A DNA stretch of 64,000 nt from an uncultured Pseudomonas sp. (GTDB lineage Bacteria > Pseudomonadota > Gammaproteobacteria > Pseudomonadales > Pseudomonadaceae), in NCBI RefSeq assembly GCF_913777995.1, contig NZ_CAJYVE010000039.1, forward strand, positions 1-64,000, read 5' to 3'. Position numbers and translations under genes: made by a program. Each line of letters opens with the position of its first letter. Within the stretch, counting starts at the first letter, position 1. Below the pieces are notes generated by a model. That model saw nothing but the letters and a program-made list of their open reading frames with translations. It did not search any database and was not told the DNA's origin. Below, in pieces: positions 10,553 to 20,341 of this stretch.

Positions 10553-10575
10553 GGGCGTGTGCGTGGCACACGCCC
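10553..10575. repeat. First hairpin after the aspS stop
   Basis: GGGCGTGTGC and GCACACGCCC are perfect 10-base arms around a three-base loop, ten bases beyond the aspS stop. It is GC-rich but lacks the U-tract of a standard terminator. Confidence 0.65.
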
Positions 10576-10584
10576 CACCGCGCC

Positions 10585-12360
10585 TTACTCGGCCTTCTGC
10601 TGCTCGCGCAAGCGAATGTGCAGCTCGCGCAAGGCCTTGGCATCCACCACACCCGGTGCCTGGGTCATGACGTCCGCAGCACTCTGGGTTTTCGGGAAGG
10701 CGATGACCTCACGGATCGACTGGGCGCCGGTCATCAGCATTACCAGGCGATCCAGACCGAAGGCCAGGCCACCGTGTGGTGGTGCGCCGTATTTCAGCGC
10801 ATCGAGCAGGAAGCCGAACTTCTCCTGCTGCTCGTCTTCGGAGATGCCCAGGATACGGAATACCGCCTGCTGCATTTCCTTGCGGTGGATACGGATCGAA
10901 CCACCACCCAGCTCGGTACCGTTGAGCACCATGTCGTAGGCACGCGACAGCGCCTGGCCAGGGTTGGCCTCAAGCTCCTCGGGAGAGCACTTAGGCGCGG
11001 TGAAGGGGTGGTGCAGGGCCGACAGAGAACCGTCGTCGTTTTCCTCGAACATCGGGAAGTCCACGACCCACATTGGGGCCCACTCACAGGTGTGCAGCTT
11101 GAGGTCATTGCCCAGGCGGATACGCAGGGCACCCAGCGCTTCGCTGACGATCTTGAACTTGTCGGCACCGAAGAACACGATGTCGCCATCGACCGCACCC
11201 ACGCGATCCAGGATCACATTGAGGTTGTCCTCAGGGATGAACTTGACGATCGGCGACTGCAGGCCCTCGACGCCCTTGGCGCGCTCGTTGACCTTGATGT
11301 AGGCCAGGCCCTTGGCACCGTAGATGCCAACGAACTTGGTGTAGTCGTCGATCTGGCTGCGTGCCATGCCGGCAGCACCGGGTACACGCAGGGCGGCAAC
11401 GCGGCCTTTAGGATCGTTGGCCGGGCCACTGAACACCTTGAAGTCCACAGCGGTGAGCTGGTCGGCGACGTCGACCAACTCCAGCGGAATACGCAGGTCT
11501 GGCTTGTCCGAACCGTAGCGGCGCATGGCCTCTTCGAACGGCATGTGCGGGAATTCGCCGAACTCGACGTCCAGCACTTCCTTGAACAGCTGACGAACCA
11601 TCTTTTCGGTCAGACCGATGATGTCTGCCTCTTCCAGGAAGCTGGTTTCGATGTCGATCTGGGTGAATTCCGGCTGGCGGTCGGCACGCAGGTCTTCGTC
11701 ACGGAAGCACTTGGCGATCTGGTAGTAGCGATCGAAGCCCGCGACCATCAGCAGTTGCTTGAACAGCTGGGGCGACTGCGGCAGTGCGAAGAAGCTGCCG
11801 GGGTGGGTACGGCTGGGTACCAGGTAATCGCGGGCGCCCTCAGGCGTGGCGCGAGTCAGGATCGGCGTCTCGACGTCCAGGAAACCGTTCTCGTCGAGGT
11901 AGCGGCGAATGCTGCTGGTGATCCGCGAACGCAGGCGCAGTTTCTCGGCCATTTCCGGACGACGCAGGTCGATGAAGCGGTAGCGCAGGCGGGTTTCCTC
12001 GCCGACGTCGGAGTATTCGTTGAGCGGGAACGGCGGCGTCTCGGCCTCGTTCAGGACCTGCAGCTCGTAGCCGAGGATCTCGATGGCACCGGAGGCGATG
12101 TTGGTGTTTACCGCACCGGCCGGGCGGGCACGCACCTTGCCGACCACCTTGACCACGTATTCGCTGCGCACACGATCGGCTGCAGCGAAGGTCTCGGCGC
12201 GATCAGGGTCGAATACCACCTGGGCCATACCTTCACGGTCACGGATATCGAGGAAAATAACCCCTCCGTGGTCACGACGACGATGGACCCATCCGCAAAG
12301 GGTAACTTCCTGACCTTCCAGACTCTCGTTCAGTTGGCCGCAATAGTGGCTGCGCATCAT
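10585..12360 (-). CDS. aspS: Aspartate--tRNA(Asp/Asn) ligase AspS
   Basis: Class IIb aminoacyl-tRNA synthetase. The 591-residue protein is the bacterial type: OB-fold anticodon domain (1-105), catalytic core with motif 2 [16 protein letters not shown], a GAD insertion domain (about 285-420), and motif 3 GLAFGLDRL. In pseudomonads AspRS is known to be non-discriminating and also charges tRNA-Asn for GatCAB; that specificity is inferred here. Two successive ATGs open the frame. A TATACT-like -10 lies at about 12499-12504. Confidence 0.97.
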   Translation of the reverse strand: MMRSHYCGQLNESLEGQEVTLCGWVHRRRDHGGVIFLDIRDREGMAQVVFDPDRAETFAAADRVRSEYVVKVVGKVRARPAGAVNTNIASGAIEILGYELQVLNEAETPPFPLNEYSDVGEETRLRYRFIDLRRPEMAEKLRLRSRITSSIRRYLDENGFLDVETPILTRATPEGARDYLVPSRTHPGSFFALPQSPQLFKQLLMVAGFDRYYQIAKCFRDEDLRADRQPEFTQIDIETSFLEEADIIGLTEKMVRQLFKEVLDVEFGEFPHMPFEEAMRRYGSDKPDLRIPLELVDVADQLTAVDFKVFSGPANDPKGRVAALRVPGAAGMARSQIDDYTKFVGIYGAKGLAYIKVNERAKGVEGLQSPIVKFIPEDNLNVILDRVGAVDGDIVFFGADKFKIVSEALGALRIRLGNDLKLHTCEWAPMWVVDFPMFEENDDGSLSALHHPFTAPKCSPEELEANPGQALSRAYDMVLNGTELGGGSIRIHRKEMQQAVFRILGISEDEQQEKFGFLLDALKYGAPPHGGLAFGLDRLVMLMTGAQSIREVIAFPKTQSAADVMTQAPGVVDAKALRELHIRLREQQKAE

Positions 12361-12637
12361 GATGGTGTATTCACTTCCCGTAATTCGATTTCAGTGGAGG
12401 CTCGATCCTCCCTGGCGTGGGCCCAATAGTGCAAGAGCCGGGACATGCAGTTCAAGCCGGACCGCCCACGCGCAGGCATGCCTGTTGGCAGACGCAGCAG
12501 TATATAGGGTTAATTGAGCACGCGCAGCCGCCGAACCCACCCGCGAGGATACGGAGGGTTCGGAGCTGCACTGCTGACCTGTACGCACCAGTGGGGCACA
12601 GCAGGAAAACCGCCACTCCAGAACATCTCTCACAGGT

Positions 12638-12967
12638 TCAAGACGAAGCCTGTGACTTGAGAAGGTGCGCAACGCAGACAACGCGAATGAGCCCGCTGAA
12701 GTTCTTGACGCCGCCATAACGCAAATGAACTTCCCGATCGATATTGGATAACACCGCATTGATCGAGCAATTCTTTGAATGCGCAATGGCCGAGAGAATA
12801 TTCCAGTAGATATTCTCAAGACGCAGACATGTTGCCAGACCATTGAGCCTCACCGATTTGGAATGAGGCTGCGCGAGCCCCATGCTGAAGCCCTCGATGA
12901 ACGGGTCGCCAGGGAGTGCGCCGGAGCAAGGAACGTCCCTGACCTCAAGCTTCAAACCTTGAACCAT
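12638..12967 (-). CDS. Small ribbon-helix-helix domain protein
   Basis: The 109-residue protein resembles the RHH_4 family (PF13467): SVRLNGLATCLRLENIYWN, then NCSINAVLSNI and NFSGLIRVVC match the strand-helix-helix pattern of short DNA-binding regulators. The ATG at 12967 is preceded by AGAGGTG; an in-frame GTG four codons earlier is possible. It stands alone between aspS and dps and is read leftward. Its upstream DNA (about 12990-13200) is markedly AT-rich compared with its neighbours. Target and function are unknown. Confidence 0.75.
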   Translation of the reverse strand: MVQGLKLEVRDVPCSGALPGDPFIEGFSMGLAQPHSKSVRLNGLATCLRLENIYWNILSAIAHSKNCSINAVLSNIDREVHLRYGGVKNFSGLIRVVCVAHLLKSQASS

Positions 12968-13236
12968 GATAATCACCACCTCTGAACAAGCATTTCAGAC
13001 AACAGAAAGAAACATTCGAAAACAATAAATGCACCTTTATAAAGCCCGAAAGCAACGCACTTATCCAGAAGGCCCGACACTCAAACGACGTAGGACATAA
13101 CAACAACATGAGAAGGAATAAGACTGTAATACAGCCTTACGCCAAGATAGTCGGAGAAAAGCAATAAATAGATATATAAACTTGTAACAGGCTCGACCCA
13201 AGGCAGCATCGCGAGATGCCGCCCCAGGCCGGAAGA

Positions 13237-13710
13237 TCAGCGGGCTTCCAGCATCGAACGCAGCATCCACGCGGTCTTCTCATGAACCTGCATGCGCTGG
13301 GTCAGCAAATCGGCCGTTGGCTCGTCACTGACCTTGTCGAGCAGCGGGAAGATACTGCGAGCGGTACGCACGACCGCCTCCTGCCCCTGCACCAGGCTCT
13401 TGATCATGTCCTCGGCAGAAGGCACACCCTCTTCTTCCTTGATGGACGACAGACGAGCGTAGGTCGAATAGGTGCCTGGGGCCGGGAAGCCCAGCGCACG
13501 AATACGCTCGGCGATGGAGTCCACGGCCAATGCCAGCTCGTTGTACTGCTCTTCGAACATCAGGTGCAGGGTGCGGAACATCGGACCACTGACGTTCCAG
13601 TGAAAATTGTGAGTCTTGAGGTACAGCACGTAGGTATCGGCCAACAGATGGGAAAGTCCGTCGACGATGGATTTGCGATCCTCTTCACTGATACCGATAT
13701 CGATTGCCAT
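13237..13710 (-). CDS. dps: Dps-family DNA-binding ferritin
   Basis: Dodecameric iron-storing, DNA-protecting protein of starvation and peroxide stress. The 157-residue protein shows the inter-subunit ferroxidase ligands His37 (FHWNVSGP), His49, Asp64 and Glu68 (VDSIAER). The N-terminal tail is short and has few Lys residues, so DNA binding by the E. coli mechanism is uncertain. AAGGAG precedes the ATG. It has its own 383-base upstream region, divergent from the cold-shock-domain gene. Confidence 0.95.
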   Translation of the reverse strand: MAIDIGISEEDRKSIVDGLSHLLADTYVLYLKTHNFHWNVSGPMFRTLHLMFEEQYNELALAVDSIAERIRALGFPAPGTYSTYARLSSIKEEEGVPSAEDMIKSLVQGQEAVVRTARSIFPLLDKVSDEPTADLLTQRMQVHEKTAWMLRSMLEAR

Positions 13711-14093
13711 GATTCATCTCCTTGTATAAGGCTCAAAAGAACTCGATGGAGCACACTCTACCAGAGCCCGAGGCAGGTGCAGCCCTATCGACACGATAGA
13801 AAAACCGGATCCCTGCCCCACCCAGCGCGACCGATAGCCCGATCGCGCCCAACTCCGTCAGCAGCGAACACCACGGCGGATACGACCGCAGCGCCCGGGC
13901 ATCGTTTGAGTAGACCCGTCCTTTGCTGTTAAATACACCGCGTGTCGTTACAGCCAGCATCTCGCACGTTCACTGCCGGCGTAACCCATAGGCAGGTAAA
14001 GCGCGCGTGCATCACGCCTTCCATTCTCTTTTGAAGCGTACCGCGCGCTGCCGGCTATTTCCTTGTGTTCCATTCTGATACGAGCTTTATAAA
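13711..14093. promoter_or_regulatory. Divergent intergenic region, dps / cold-shock membrane protein
   Basis: 383 bases without a convincing gene; short frames here lack ribosome sites and family features. It must carry the dps promoter (leftward) and the promoter of the rightward cold-shock-domain gene. No operator was recognised with confidence. Confidence 0.5.
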
Positions 14094-14699
14094 ATGTTGA
14101 AAATCGTCCACCTGGTAACAGGGGCAGCCGCCTTGCTGCTGTCCTTGATACCCAGCCTGCGCAGTGAAGCGTTCTCTTCTTACCTGCTGCAACCCGATGC
14201 GCTTTACCTGGCATTCTTCGGCCTGCTCAACCTGCTGCTCGCGCCGGTCATTCCGCACTGGAAAAAAGGCCCGCGGCGCAGCCTGCAGAACCTGGTCAGC
14301 GTTTTGCTGGTCCTCGCCGTCGTCGCCCAGACCTTGACACTACTGGTTCCACTGCCACCTGTCGGCGAACAGCCCGCCGTACTGTTCGCACTGGGCATCA
14401 CCCTGCTCGCAATCCTCCTGCACTTGATCACCACCCTCTACAAGCGTTCGCCCGCACCAGTACCGCAAAGCCACGAAGTGGGCCAGCGCGATACAGGCAC
14501 GGTGAAGTGGTTCAACTCCTCGAAGGGCTTCGGCTTCATCTCCCGTGACTCGGGCGATGACATCTTCGTGCATTTCCGCGCCATTCGCGGCGAAGGCCAT
14601 CGAGTCTTGGTGGAAGGCCAGCGCGTGGAGTTCTCGGTAATGAACCGCGACAAGGGCCTGCAAGCCGAAGACGTAGTAGCAGCCGCACCGCGCCGCTGA
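14094..14699 (+). CDS. Membrane protein with C-terminal cold-shock domain
   Basis: The 201-residue protein joins about four predicted membrane helices (about 3-21, 36-53, 64-88, 95-116) to a complete cold-shock domain (133-198). That domain keeps both RNA-binding motifs, RNP1 KGFGFIS (144-150) and RNP2 DIFVHF (156-161). Free CspA proteins are only about 70 residues, so the N-terminal half is an addition that should place a nucleic-acid-binding domain at the inner membrane. A similar gene occupies this place in other pseudomonads (recalled). The SD is weak. A shared terminator separates it from convergent slyX. Confidence 0.9.
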   Translation: MLKIVHLVTGAAALLLSLIPSLRSEAFSSYLLQPDALYLAFFGLLNLLLAPVIPHWKKGPRRSLQNLVSVLLVLAVVAQTLTLLVPLPPVGEQPAVLFALGITLLAILLHLITTLYKRSPAPVPQSHEVGQRDTGTVKWFNSSKGFGFISRDSGDDIFVHFRAIRGEGHRVLVEGQRVEFSVMNRDKGLQAEDVVAAAPRR

Positions 14700-14710
14700 G
14701 CACCGCAGAA

Positions 14711-14744
14711 ATGAAAAAGCCCCGCCAGTGCGGGGCTTTTTCAT
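14711..14744. terminator. Bidirectional terminator between the cold-shock gene and slyX
   Basis: AAAAAGCCCCGC-CAGT-GCGGGGCTTTTT works in both directions between convergent genes. The 34-base element, including the flanking ATG/CAT ends, is identical to the one at 26344-26377. Confidence 0.85.
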
Positions 14745-14754
14745 GCCACAACGA

Positions 14755-14961
14755 TCAGTAATGCGGCGGCGGCACATCATCTTCGAAACCATCCATGCGA
14801 TGGCTCATCTCTTCCTGCCGCTTGGCGACCAGCATGAGCTGCTGCTGCAGGCGATCAATGACACGCTGCTGACCCACCAGTACGTCATTGAGCGCCTGAA
14901 TGGTGTCATCCTGAAACGCCAGGCGGCTTTCCAGCTCCATAACCCTCGACTCAAGACTCAT
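14755..14961 (-). CDS. slyX: SlyX family protein
   Basis: The 68-residue protein is a coiled coil (about 3-50: [20 protein letters not shown] and following heptads) ending in the family's conserved PPPHY. Function is unknown. GGAGG precedes the ATG; a longer in-frame frame was rejected. It overlaps the 3' end of the HIT-family gene by four bases, so the two are probably co-transcribed. Confidence 0.93.
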   Translation of the reverse strand: MSLESRVMELESRLAFQDDTIQALNDVLVGQQRVIDRLQQQLMLVAKRQEEMSHRMDGFEDDVPPPHY

Positions 14962-15386
14962 AAGCCCTCCTCGAAACGAAACTCCGCAGGCATCGCTGCC
15001 CGAAGTCGATCGACGATGCCCGCCACCTGAGCGGGCGAGTACGGCTGTGCAGGCAACTTGCCCCATACCGGAGCAGGCCACGCCCCATCGTCGGTCTTGC
15101 GCACGATGACATGCATGTGCAACTGACTGACGACGTTACCCAGGGCCGCAACGTTGAGTTTATCAGCGACGAACACCACCTTCAGAAGGCGCGCCAACTC
15201 GGTGGTTTCACGCCACAACTGGGCCTGGTCTTCGACATCCAGCTCGAAGACTTCGCTGATACCTGGACGACGCGGCACCAGGATGAACCACGGGTACTGC
15301 GCATCATTGCTCAGCAGCACACGGCAAAGAGGAAAGTCACCCAGCGGCAGGGTGTCTTGCTGCAGGCGCGAATCAAGAACGAACAC
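14958..15386 (-). CDS. HIT-family protein
   Basis: The 142-residue protein belongs to the histidine-triad superfamily of nucleotide hydrolases/transferases. The start is the GTG at 15386 ([10 protein letters not shown]), with GGAG nine bases upstream; longer frames give no family match. The triad reads QLHMHVIV, so the first His is Gln while the last two are kept. Substrate unknown. It sits upstream of slyX in the same operon. Confidence 0.88.
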   Translation of the reverse strand: MFVLDSRLQQDTLPLGDFPLCRVLLSNDAQYPWFILVPRRPGISEVFELDVEDQAQLWRETTELARLLKVVFVADKLNVAALGNVVSQLHMHVIVRKTDDGAWPAPVWGKLPAQPYSPAQVAGIVDRLRAAMPAEFRFEEGL

Positions 15387-16097
15387 GAGGGGAGCTCCAT
15401 GAGCGCAGGTAATGAAGGAAAGACAGGCAACAAGGATAACAAACCCGGCAAGACGAGTCAGTGCGCCCTGCCTGGCGACACTCGTCGACGAAGCCCTGCG
15501 AGCACTCGCCCCCTCTCCGCCGTCGCAATACGACAGCAAGGACTGATTTGAGGCACACCGACGAACGCACGCACCAAAAAGAACCACGAGTGTGTAGCTG
15601 GCATACCCAAATACCGTCCGATGCGTGCCACCGATCATGAACCGGTAACACTTTTTGACGCATGCTCTGTGAGCCCCCGAAAAAATCGAATCGCTGGCAA
15701 AACAGCCTTAAAAACACAAATAATCCTTTTAAAACATTAGGTTATGCGGATATCTGAATCCGAAATCTGCGTTTTTCACAATTTTTTTTCATTTTCGGGA
15801 ACTTTGTGCACGCTTGTTGCTTTATCACCATCGCGCCAACGCATGGACACTGGGAGCAACAGTGACAGGCTGGCAGGAGAATTGCTTCAGCGCTGAAACC
15901 CAGAAAAGTCACTTCTTGCACAAAAGCGACATTTTCAGCGACTTAAGTATCATTTTCGACGAAATTGACGTATACAGATCGGTACCCCCGATCGGCGTGG
16001 GTCCAGTTTCGCCGATACAAAAAAAGAAAAGAGTCACCCCGGAGCACAACTCGCACGGGGCGGCGAGAAACTTCTAAAAACCAAAGGAGCAATCACG
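15387..16097. promoter_or_regulatory. 711-base intergenic region upstream of oprD
   Basis: The stretch between the HIT gene (leftward) and oprD (rightward). The left part has no supported gene; a 50-codon frame from 15399 has an SD-like sequence but no recognisable product. From about 15700 it becomes AT-rich, with runs of A and T and several GCGAC/TTTTC repeats (15900-15975), as expected for a strongly controlled porin promoter. The oprD ribosome site AAGGAG is at about 16083. Confidence 0.5.
15916..15931 (-). promoter_or_regulatory. Candidate ArgR half-site upstream of oprD
   Basis: The minus strand reads TGTCGCTTTTGTGCAA, which fits the Pseudomonas ArgR half-site TGTCGC-N8-AA. ArgR is known to activate oprD in P. 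aeruginosa. A second good half-site at the usual 21-base period is not seen, so this is tentative. Confidence 0.35.
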
Positions 16098-17423
16098 ATG
16101 AGAGTGATGAAGTGGAGCGCAATCGCATTGGCCGTTGCGGCGGCAGCCAGCACCCAACTGGCTTCGGCTGCGCCGTTCGTCAGCGACCAGGCAGACGCCA
16201 AGGGTTTCGTTGAAGGCAGCTCGCTGAACCTGAAAGCGCGTAACTACTACTACAACCGCAACAAGAAAGACGGCGCGGTTGACGACAAGGACTGGACCCA
16301 AGGCTTCTGGGGCAACTACAGCTCCGGTTACACCCAGGGCACCATCGGTGTAGGCGTTGACGCCTACGGCTATGTGGGCTTCAACCTGGACGGCCAGGAC
16401 AAGTACTCCGGCTCCGGCAACCTGCAGACCGACAGCCAGGGCCGCAACTCGGACAGCTACGGCAAAGCCGGCGGCGCTGTTAAATTCCGCGTATCGAAGA
16501 CCGAATTGAAAGTCGGCGACCTGCAGCCTACCAGCCCGGTCTTCGCTGTAGGCGGCTCCCGCCTGCTGCCACAAACCGCCAACGGTATCAGCCTGCAGAG
16601 CAGCGAGATCACCGGCCTGGATCTGGAAGGCGGTCACTTCACTTCGACCACCAGCCAGGACGAAACCAACCGCAGCGGTGAAATCTGGGCGACCTACGCC
16701 GGTGTTACCGCCAAGTCCGCCGATTTCGTAGGTGGCAAATACGCCATCACCGACAGCCTGGGCGTTGCCCTGTACGGCGCCAAGCTGGAAGACGTCTGGA
16801 ACCAGTACTACGCCAACGTGAACTACGCCCTGCCACTGGGCGGCGATCAGTCCCTGGCCTTCGACGCCAACCTGTATCGCACTGTTGACGAAGGTTCGGC
16901 CAAGGCCGGTTCGATCAGCAACACCGCGTTCTCCGGCTCCATGGCCTACTCCTTCCTGGCAGCCCACACCGTGACCGTGGCCTTCCAGAAGGTCAACGGT
17001 GACACTCCGTTCGACTACATCGGTACCGGTAACAACAACCGCGGTGGCGACTCGATCTTCCTGAACAACTCCATCCAGTACTCCGACTTCAACGGTCCAG
17101 GCGAGAAATCCGCCCAGGTTCGCTACGACCTGAACATGGCACCGTACGGCGTACCAGGCCTGAGCTTCATGACCCGTTACGTCAAGGGCTGGGACATCGA
17201 CGGCACCAACACCCCGTCCAACAGCACCTACACTGGCCTGTATGGCGCCGACGGCAAGCACCACGAAACCAACGTCGAAGCCAAGTACGTGCTGCAGTCG
17301 GGCCCTGCCAAGGACCTGTCGTTCCGCATCCGTCAATCCTGGCACCGTGCCAACGCCGACCAGGGCGAAGGCAACATCGACGAATTCCGTCTGATCGTCG
17401 ACTATCCGATCTCGGTTCTGTAA
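16098..17423 (+). CDS. oprD: OprD-family outer-membrane porin
   Basis: Substrate-specific porin; P. aeruginosa OprD takes up basic amino acids and carbapenems. The 441-residue protein has a 25-residue signal peptide (MKWSAIALA core, cleaved near ASA), then a beta-barrel with repeated aromatic strand ends and the C-terminal [13 protein letters not shown] closing strand. Stretches such as [20 protein letters not shown] and [17 protein letters not shown], and the position between the HIT gene and proS, match OprD itself rather than a distant paralogue. Substrate range in this strain is inferred. The leader is long and a terminator follows at once. Confidence 0.93.
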   Translation: MRVMKWSAIALAVAAAASTQLASAAPFVSDQADAKGFVEGSSLNLKARNYYYNRNKKDGAVDDKDWTQGFWGNYSSGYTQGTIGVGVDAYGYVGFNLDGQDKYSGSGNLQTDSQGRNSDSYGKAGGAVKFRVSKTELKVGDLQPTSPVFAVGGSRLLPQTANGISLQSSEITGLDLEGGHFTSTTSQDETNRSGEIWATYAGVTAKSADFVGGKYAITDSLGVALYGAKLEDVWNQYYANVNYALPLGGDQSLAFDANLYRTVDEGSAKAGSISNTAFSGSMAYSFLAAHTVTVAFQKVNGDTPFDYIGTGNNNRGGDSIFLNNSIQYSDFNGPGEKSAQVRYDLNMAPYGVPGLSFMTRYVKGWDIDGTNTPSNSTYTGLYGADGKHHETNVEAKYVLQSGPAKDLSFRIRQSWHRANADQGEGNIDEFRLIVDYPISVL

Positions 17424-17449
17424 TCCAGACCTCGATCGACGCTGTACCG

Positions 17450-17477
17450 AAGCCCGGCTCTTGCCGGGCTTCTTCTT
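17450..17477 (+). terminator. Terminator of oprD
   Basis: AAGCCCGGC-TCTT-GCCGGGCTT is followed by TCTTCTTT, 27 bases after the oprD stop. Confidence 0.8.
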
Positions 17478-17595
17478 TATATACAACCCGCCCTTGTATA
17501 GCCGCGCCTTGGCAGAGGCCTCGCCCTGTACTCCCCTGGCACAGCGCCGTACAATGCCGGGTCTTTTCAGTCCCAGGCAACCGACACGGCTTATC

Positions 17596-19311
17596 ATGCG
17601 CACCAGTCAATTTTTGCTCGCCACACAGAAAGAAACCCCTTCCGATGCGGTCGTGGTCAGCCATCAGCTGATGCTGCGTGCCGGCATGATTCGCAAGCTG
17701 GCTTCGGGCCTCTACACCTGGCTGCCCATGGGCCTGCGCGTGCTGCGCAAGGTCGAAGCCATCGTTCGCGAAGAGATGGACGCCGCTGGCGCACTGGAAA
17801 TCCTCATGCCAGGCATCCAGCCCGCAGAGCTGTGGCAGGAATCTGGCCGCTGGGAGCAGTACGGTCCTGAGCTGATGCGCCTGGTCGACCGCCACGCGCG
17901 GGACTTCTGCCTGGGCCCGACCCACGAGGAAGTCATCACCGACCTGGCACGCAACGAGCTGAACAGCTACAAGCAGCTGCCGATCAACATGTACCAGATC
18001 CAGACCAAGTTCCGTGACGAGATTCGCCCTCGTTTCGGCCTGATGCGCGGTCGCGAGTTCGTGATGAAGGACGCCTACTCCTTCCACGCCGACCAGGCTT
18101 CGCTGCAGGAAACCTACGACCGCATGCACCAGGCCTACAGCAACGTATTCAGCCGCCTGGGCCTGAAATTCCGTCCCGTCGAGGCCGACAACGGTTCGAT
18201 CGGCGGTGCCGGCTCCCACGAGTTCCACGTCCTGGCCGAGTCCGGCGAAGACGATATCGTATTCAGCAACGGCTCGGACTACGCCGCCAACATCGAGAAG
18301 GCCGAGGCCTTTCCACAGGAAAAGAGCCGCCCGGCCGCGACCGAAGAACTGCGCCTGGTCGACACCCCGAATGCCAAGACCATCGCCCAGCTGGTGGAAG
18401 GATTCGGTCTGCCGATCGAGAAAACCGTCAAGACCCTGGTGGTACATGCCGCCGAAGAAGGCAAGCTGATCGCGCTGATCGTGCGCGGCGATCACGAACT
18501 CAATGAAATCAAGGCCGCCAAGCTCGAGCAGGTCGCCAGCCCGTTGACCATGGCCAGCGAAGCCGAGCTGCGTGACGCCATCGGTGCCGGTGCAGGCTCG
18601 CTGGGCCCGCTGAACCTGCCACTGCCTTGCATCATCGACCGCTCCGTAGAGCTGATGAGCGACTTCGCCGTGGGCGCCAACATCGACGACAAGCACTACT
18701 TCGGCGTCAACTGGGAGCGCGACCTGCCGGTTCCACAGGTTGCCGACCTGCGCAATGTAGTCAGTGGCGACCCAAGTCCGGATGGCAAGGGCGTGCTGGA
18801 AATCAAGCGCGGCATCGAAGTCGGACACATCTTCCAGCTCGGCACCAAGTACAGCGAGGCGATGAAGTGCCAGGTACTGGGCGAGAACGGCAAGCCGATC
18901 GACCTGATCATGGGCTGCTACGGCATCGGTGTTTCCCGCGTAGTGGCAGCCGCCATCGAGCAGAACTACGACGACAACGGCATCATCTGGAACGACACGC
19001 TGACCCCCTTCCATATCGCCCTCGTGCCACTGCGCTACGAGACCGACGCCGTGCGCGAAGCGACCGACAAGCTGTATGCCGAACTCACCGCCGCCGGCTT
19101 CGAGGTGCTGCTCGACGACCGCGACAAGAAGACCAGCCCAGGCAACAAGTTTGCCGACATGGAACTGATCGGCATTCCGCACCGCATCGTGGTCAGCGAC
19201 CGTGGCCTGGCCGACGGTAATATCGAGTACAAGAGCCGGACCGAGTCGCAGCCACAGGCCGTCGCCCTCGCCGACTTGCTGTCGTTCATCCAGGGCCGCA
19301 TCAAGCGCTGA
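17596..19311 (+). CDS. proS: Proline--tRNA ligase ProS
   Basis: Class II synthetase charging tRNA-Pro. The 571-residue protein is the bacterial long form: motif 1 and 2 region ([28 protein letters not shown]), an editing (INS) domain between motifs 2 and 3 (about 225-405), motif 3 ([10 protein letters not shown]), and the C-terminal anticodon-binding domain. The ATG at 17596 ([13 protein letters not shown]) gives the family length; the frame is open for 45 more codons upstream without support. Confidence 0.97.
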   Translation: MRTSQFLLATQKETPSDAVVVSHQLMLRAGMIRKLASGLYTWLPMGLRVLRKVEAIVREEMDAAGALEILMPGIQPAELWQESGRWEQYGPELMRLVDRHARDFCLGPTHEEVITDLARNELNSYKQLPINMYQIQTKFRDEIRPRFGLMRGREFVMKDAYSFHADQASLQETYDRMHQAYSNVFSRLGLKFRPVEADNGSIGGAGSHEFHVLAESGEDDIVFSNGSDYAANIEKAEAFPQEKSRPAATEELRLVDTPNAKTIAQLVEGFGLPIEKTVKTLVVHAAEEGKLIALIVRGDHELNEIKAAKLEQVASPLTMASEAELRDAIGAGAGSLGPLNLPLPCIIDRSVELMSDFAVGANIDDKHYFGVNWERDLPVPQVADLRNVVSGDPSPDGKGVLEIKRGIEVGHIFQLGTKYSEAMKCQVLGENGKPIDLIMGCYGIGVSRVVAAAIEQNYDDNGIIWNDTLTPFHIALVPLRYETDAVREATDKLYAELTAAGFEVLLDDRDKKTSPGNKFADMELIGIPHRIVVSDRGLADGNIEYKSRTESQPQAVALADLLSFIQGRIKR

Positions 19312-19316
19312 GCCGA

Positions 19317-19346
19317 TGGCGCATCCGCCTCAGGGCGGATGCGCCA
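19317..19346. terminator. Hairpin after proS
   Basis: TGGCGCATCCGCC and GGCGGATGCGCCA pair perfectly around TCAG, six bases past the proS stop. No T-run follows, so it may stabilise the 3' end rather than terminate efficiently. Confidence 0.5.
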
Positions 19347-19382
19347 CAGCAGCCCTGTGCACCCACGATATCCAGAGAGCCC

Positions 19383-20339
19383 ATGTTCAAGCGAAGCCCC
19401 CTGAGCCTCGGCAGCGCGGCGCTATGCACCAGCCTGCTGGTCAGCGGTTGCGCCAATCACATGTCGCAACGCAGCGAGCACGAAGAGCGCGTAGAGCGCA
19501 AGCTGCTCGAGCACACCCTGCAGATCGATGTCGGCGAGCCCAAGACGCTGGAGCTGCCACAACGTCGCATCCGCATCAACGAACACAAGTCATTCGAAGT
19601 CACCGAGTTCGAAGTGACACGTCATTACGACCGTTACACCCCCTACCAGCCCTGGCGGGAGATCTACGAGATCCCGCTTGGTGCGGTCGCCGTGGTGGCC
19701 GGAGTCGGCGCCAATGTGGTGAACGTCTTCACCCTCGGCAACCTGCCGGACAGCGTGACCCACGACTGGATCAGCTATGGACTGGCAGGTCTCAACCCGT
19801 TCATGAACGCACCGTCCCACGGCCGCGCCGAACAGAATCTGGCCGGTATCGACGAAGTCCAGCAGGACAAGCGCATCGAGAAATCCACCCTGCCATGGAA
19901 CGAACGCCCGGTCAGCATCAAGGCCGGCGCCTCGACCCACGAGCTGAGTACCGACCGCAATGGCGTGCTGCGCCTGAACCTGCTGGATAGCCCATTCGCC
20001 GAACAGGATCTGCGCCATATCACTCGCCTGTACATCAGCGCCGAAGACGAGCAGGACAACGCCCACGCCAGCGAGAGCCTGCCGATCAGCCGCAACCTGC
20101 GTGGCAAGCTGCTCGAAGCACACGACCTGATCTACGACGACCTGGAAGATGACGAGGTCAGCCAGTGGGTGCACCGGGTCAAGCGCCTCGCCGAACTGGG
20201 GCTGGACGAACAGGCCAGCGACCTGGAACAGAGCCTGCTGGAACTGACCCGCAATGACCCGCAGCTGCAGGACGAACTGATCAAGTCGCTGGCCCGCGAC
20301 GCGGGTCGCTTGGTCGCGCCAACCGCTGCGGACGATTGA
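19383..20339 (+). CDS. Predicted lipoprotein of unknown function
   Basis: The 318-residue protein has a type II signal peptide with lipobox LVSGC (Cys about residue 24), so it is probably a lipoprotein. A hydrophobic stretch around 98-120 (LGAVAVVAGVGANVVNVF) may insert in or lie on a membrane. The C-terminal third is acidic and helical. No known domain was recognised. It follows proS by 71 bases and converges on dinB with only two bases between the stops. Confidence 0.88.
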   Translation: MFKRSPLSLGSAALCTSLLVSGCANHMSQRSEHEERVERKLLEHTLQIDVGEPKTLELPQRRIRINEHKSFEVTEFEVTRHYDRYTPYQPWREIYEIPLGAVAVVAGVGANVVNVFTLGNLPDSVTHDWISYGLAGLNPFMNAPSHGRAEQNLAGIDEVQQDKRIEKSTLPWNERPVSIKAGASTHELSTDRNGVLRLNLLDSPFAEQDLRHITRLYISAEDEQDNAHASESLPISRNLRGKLLEAHDLIYDDLEDDEVSQWVHRVKRLAELGLDEQASDLEQSLLELTRNDPQLQDELIKSLARDAGRLVAPTAADD

Positions 20340-20341
20340 GG

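Noticed and set aside
13733-14258. Leftward frames in the dps upstream region
   Set aside because: They overlap each other in different frames, lack good starts, and cross the start of the cold-shock-domain gene.
15399-15551. Rightward 50-codon frame upstream of oprD with SD-like GGGGAG
   Set aside because: The GGGGAG overlaps the leader of the HIT gene, the composition is low-complexity polar, and no family is recognised.
16074-19182. Very long leftward frames opposite oprD and proS
   Set aside because: Typical third-position GC shadows; the forward genes have signal peptide, motifs and full family length.
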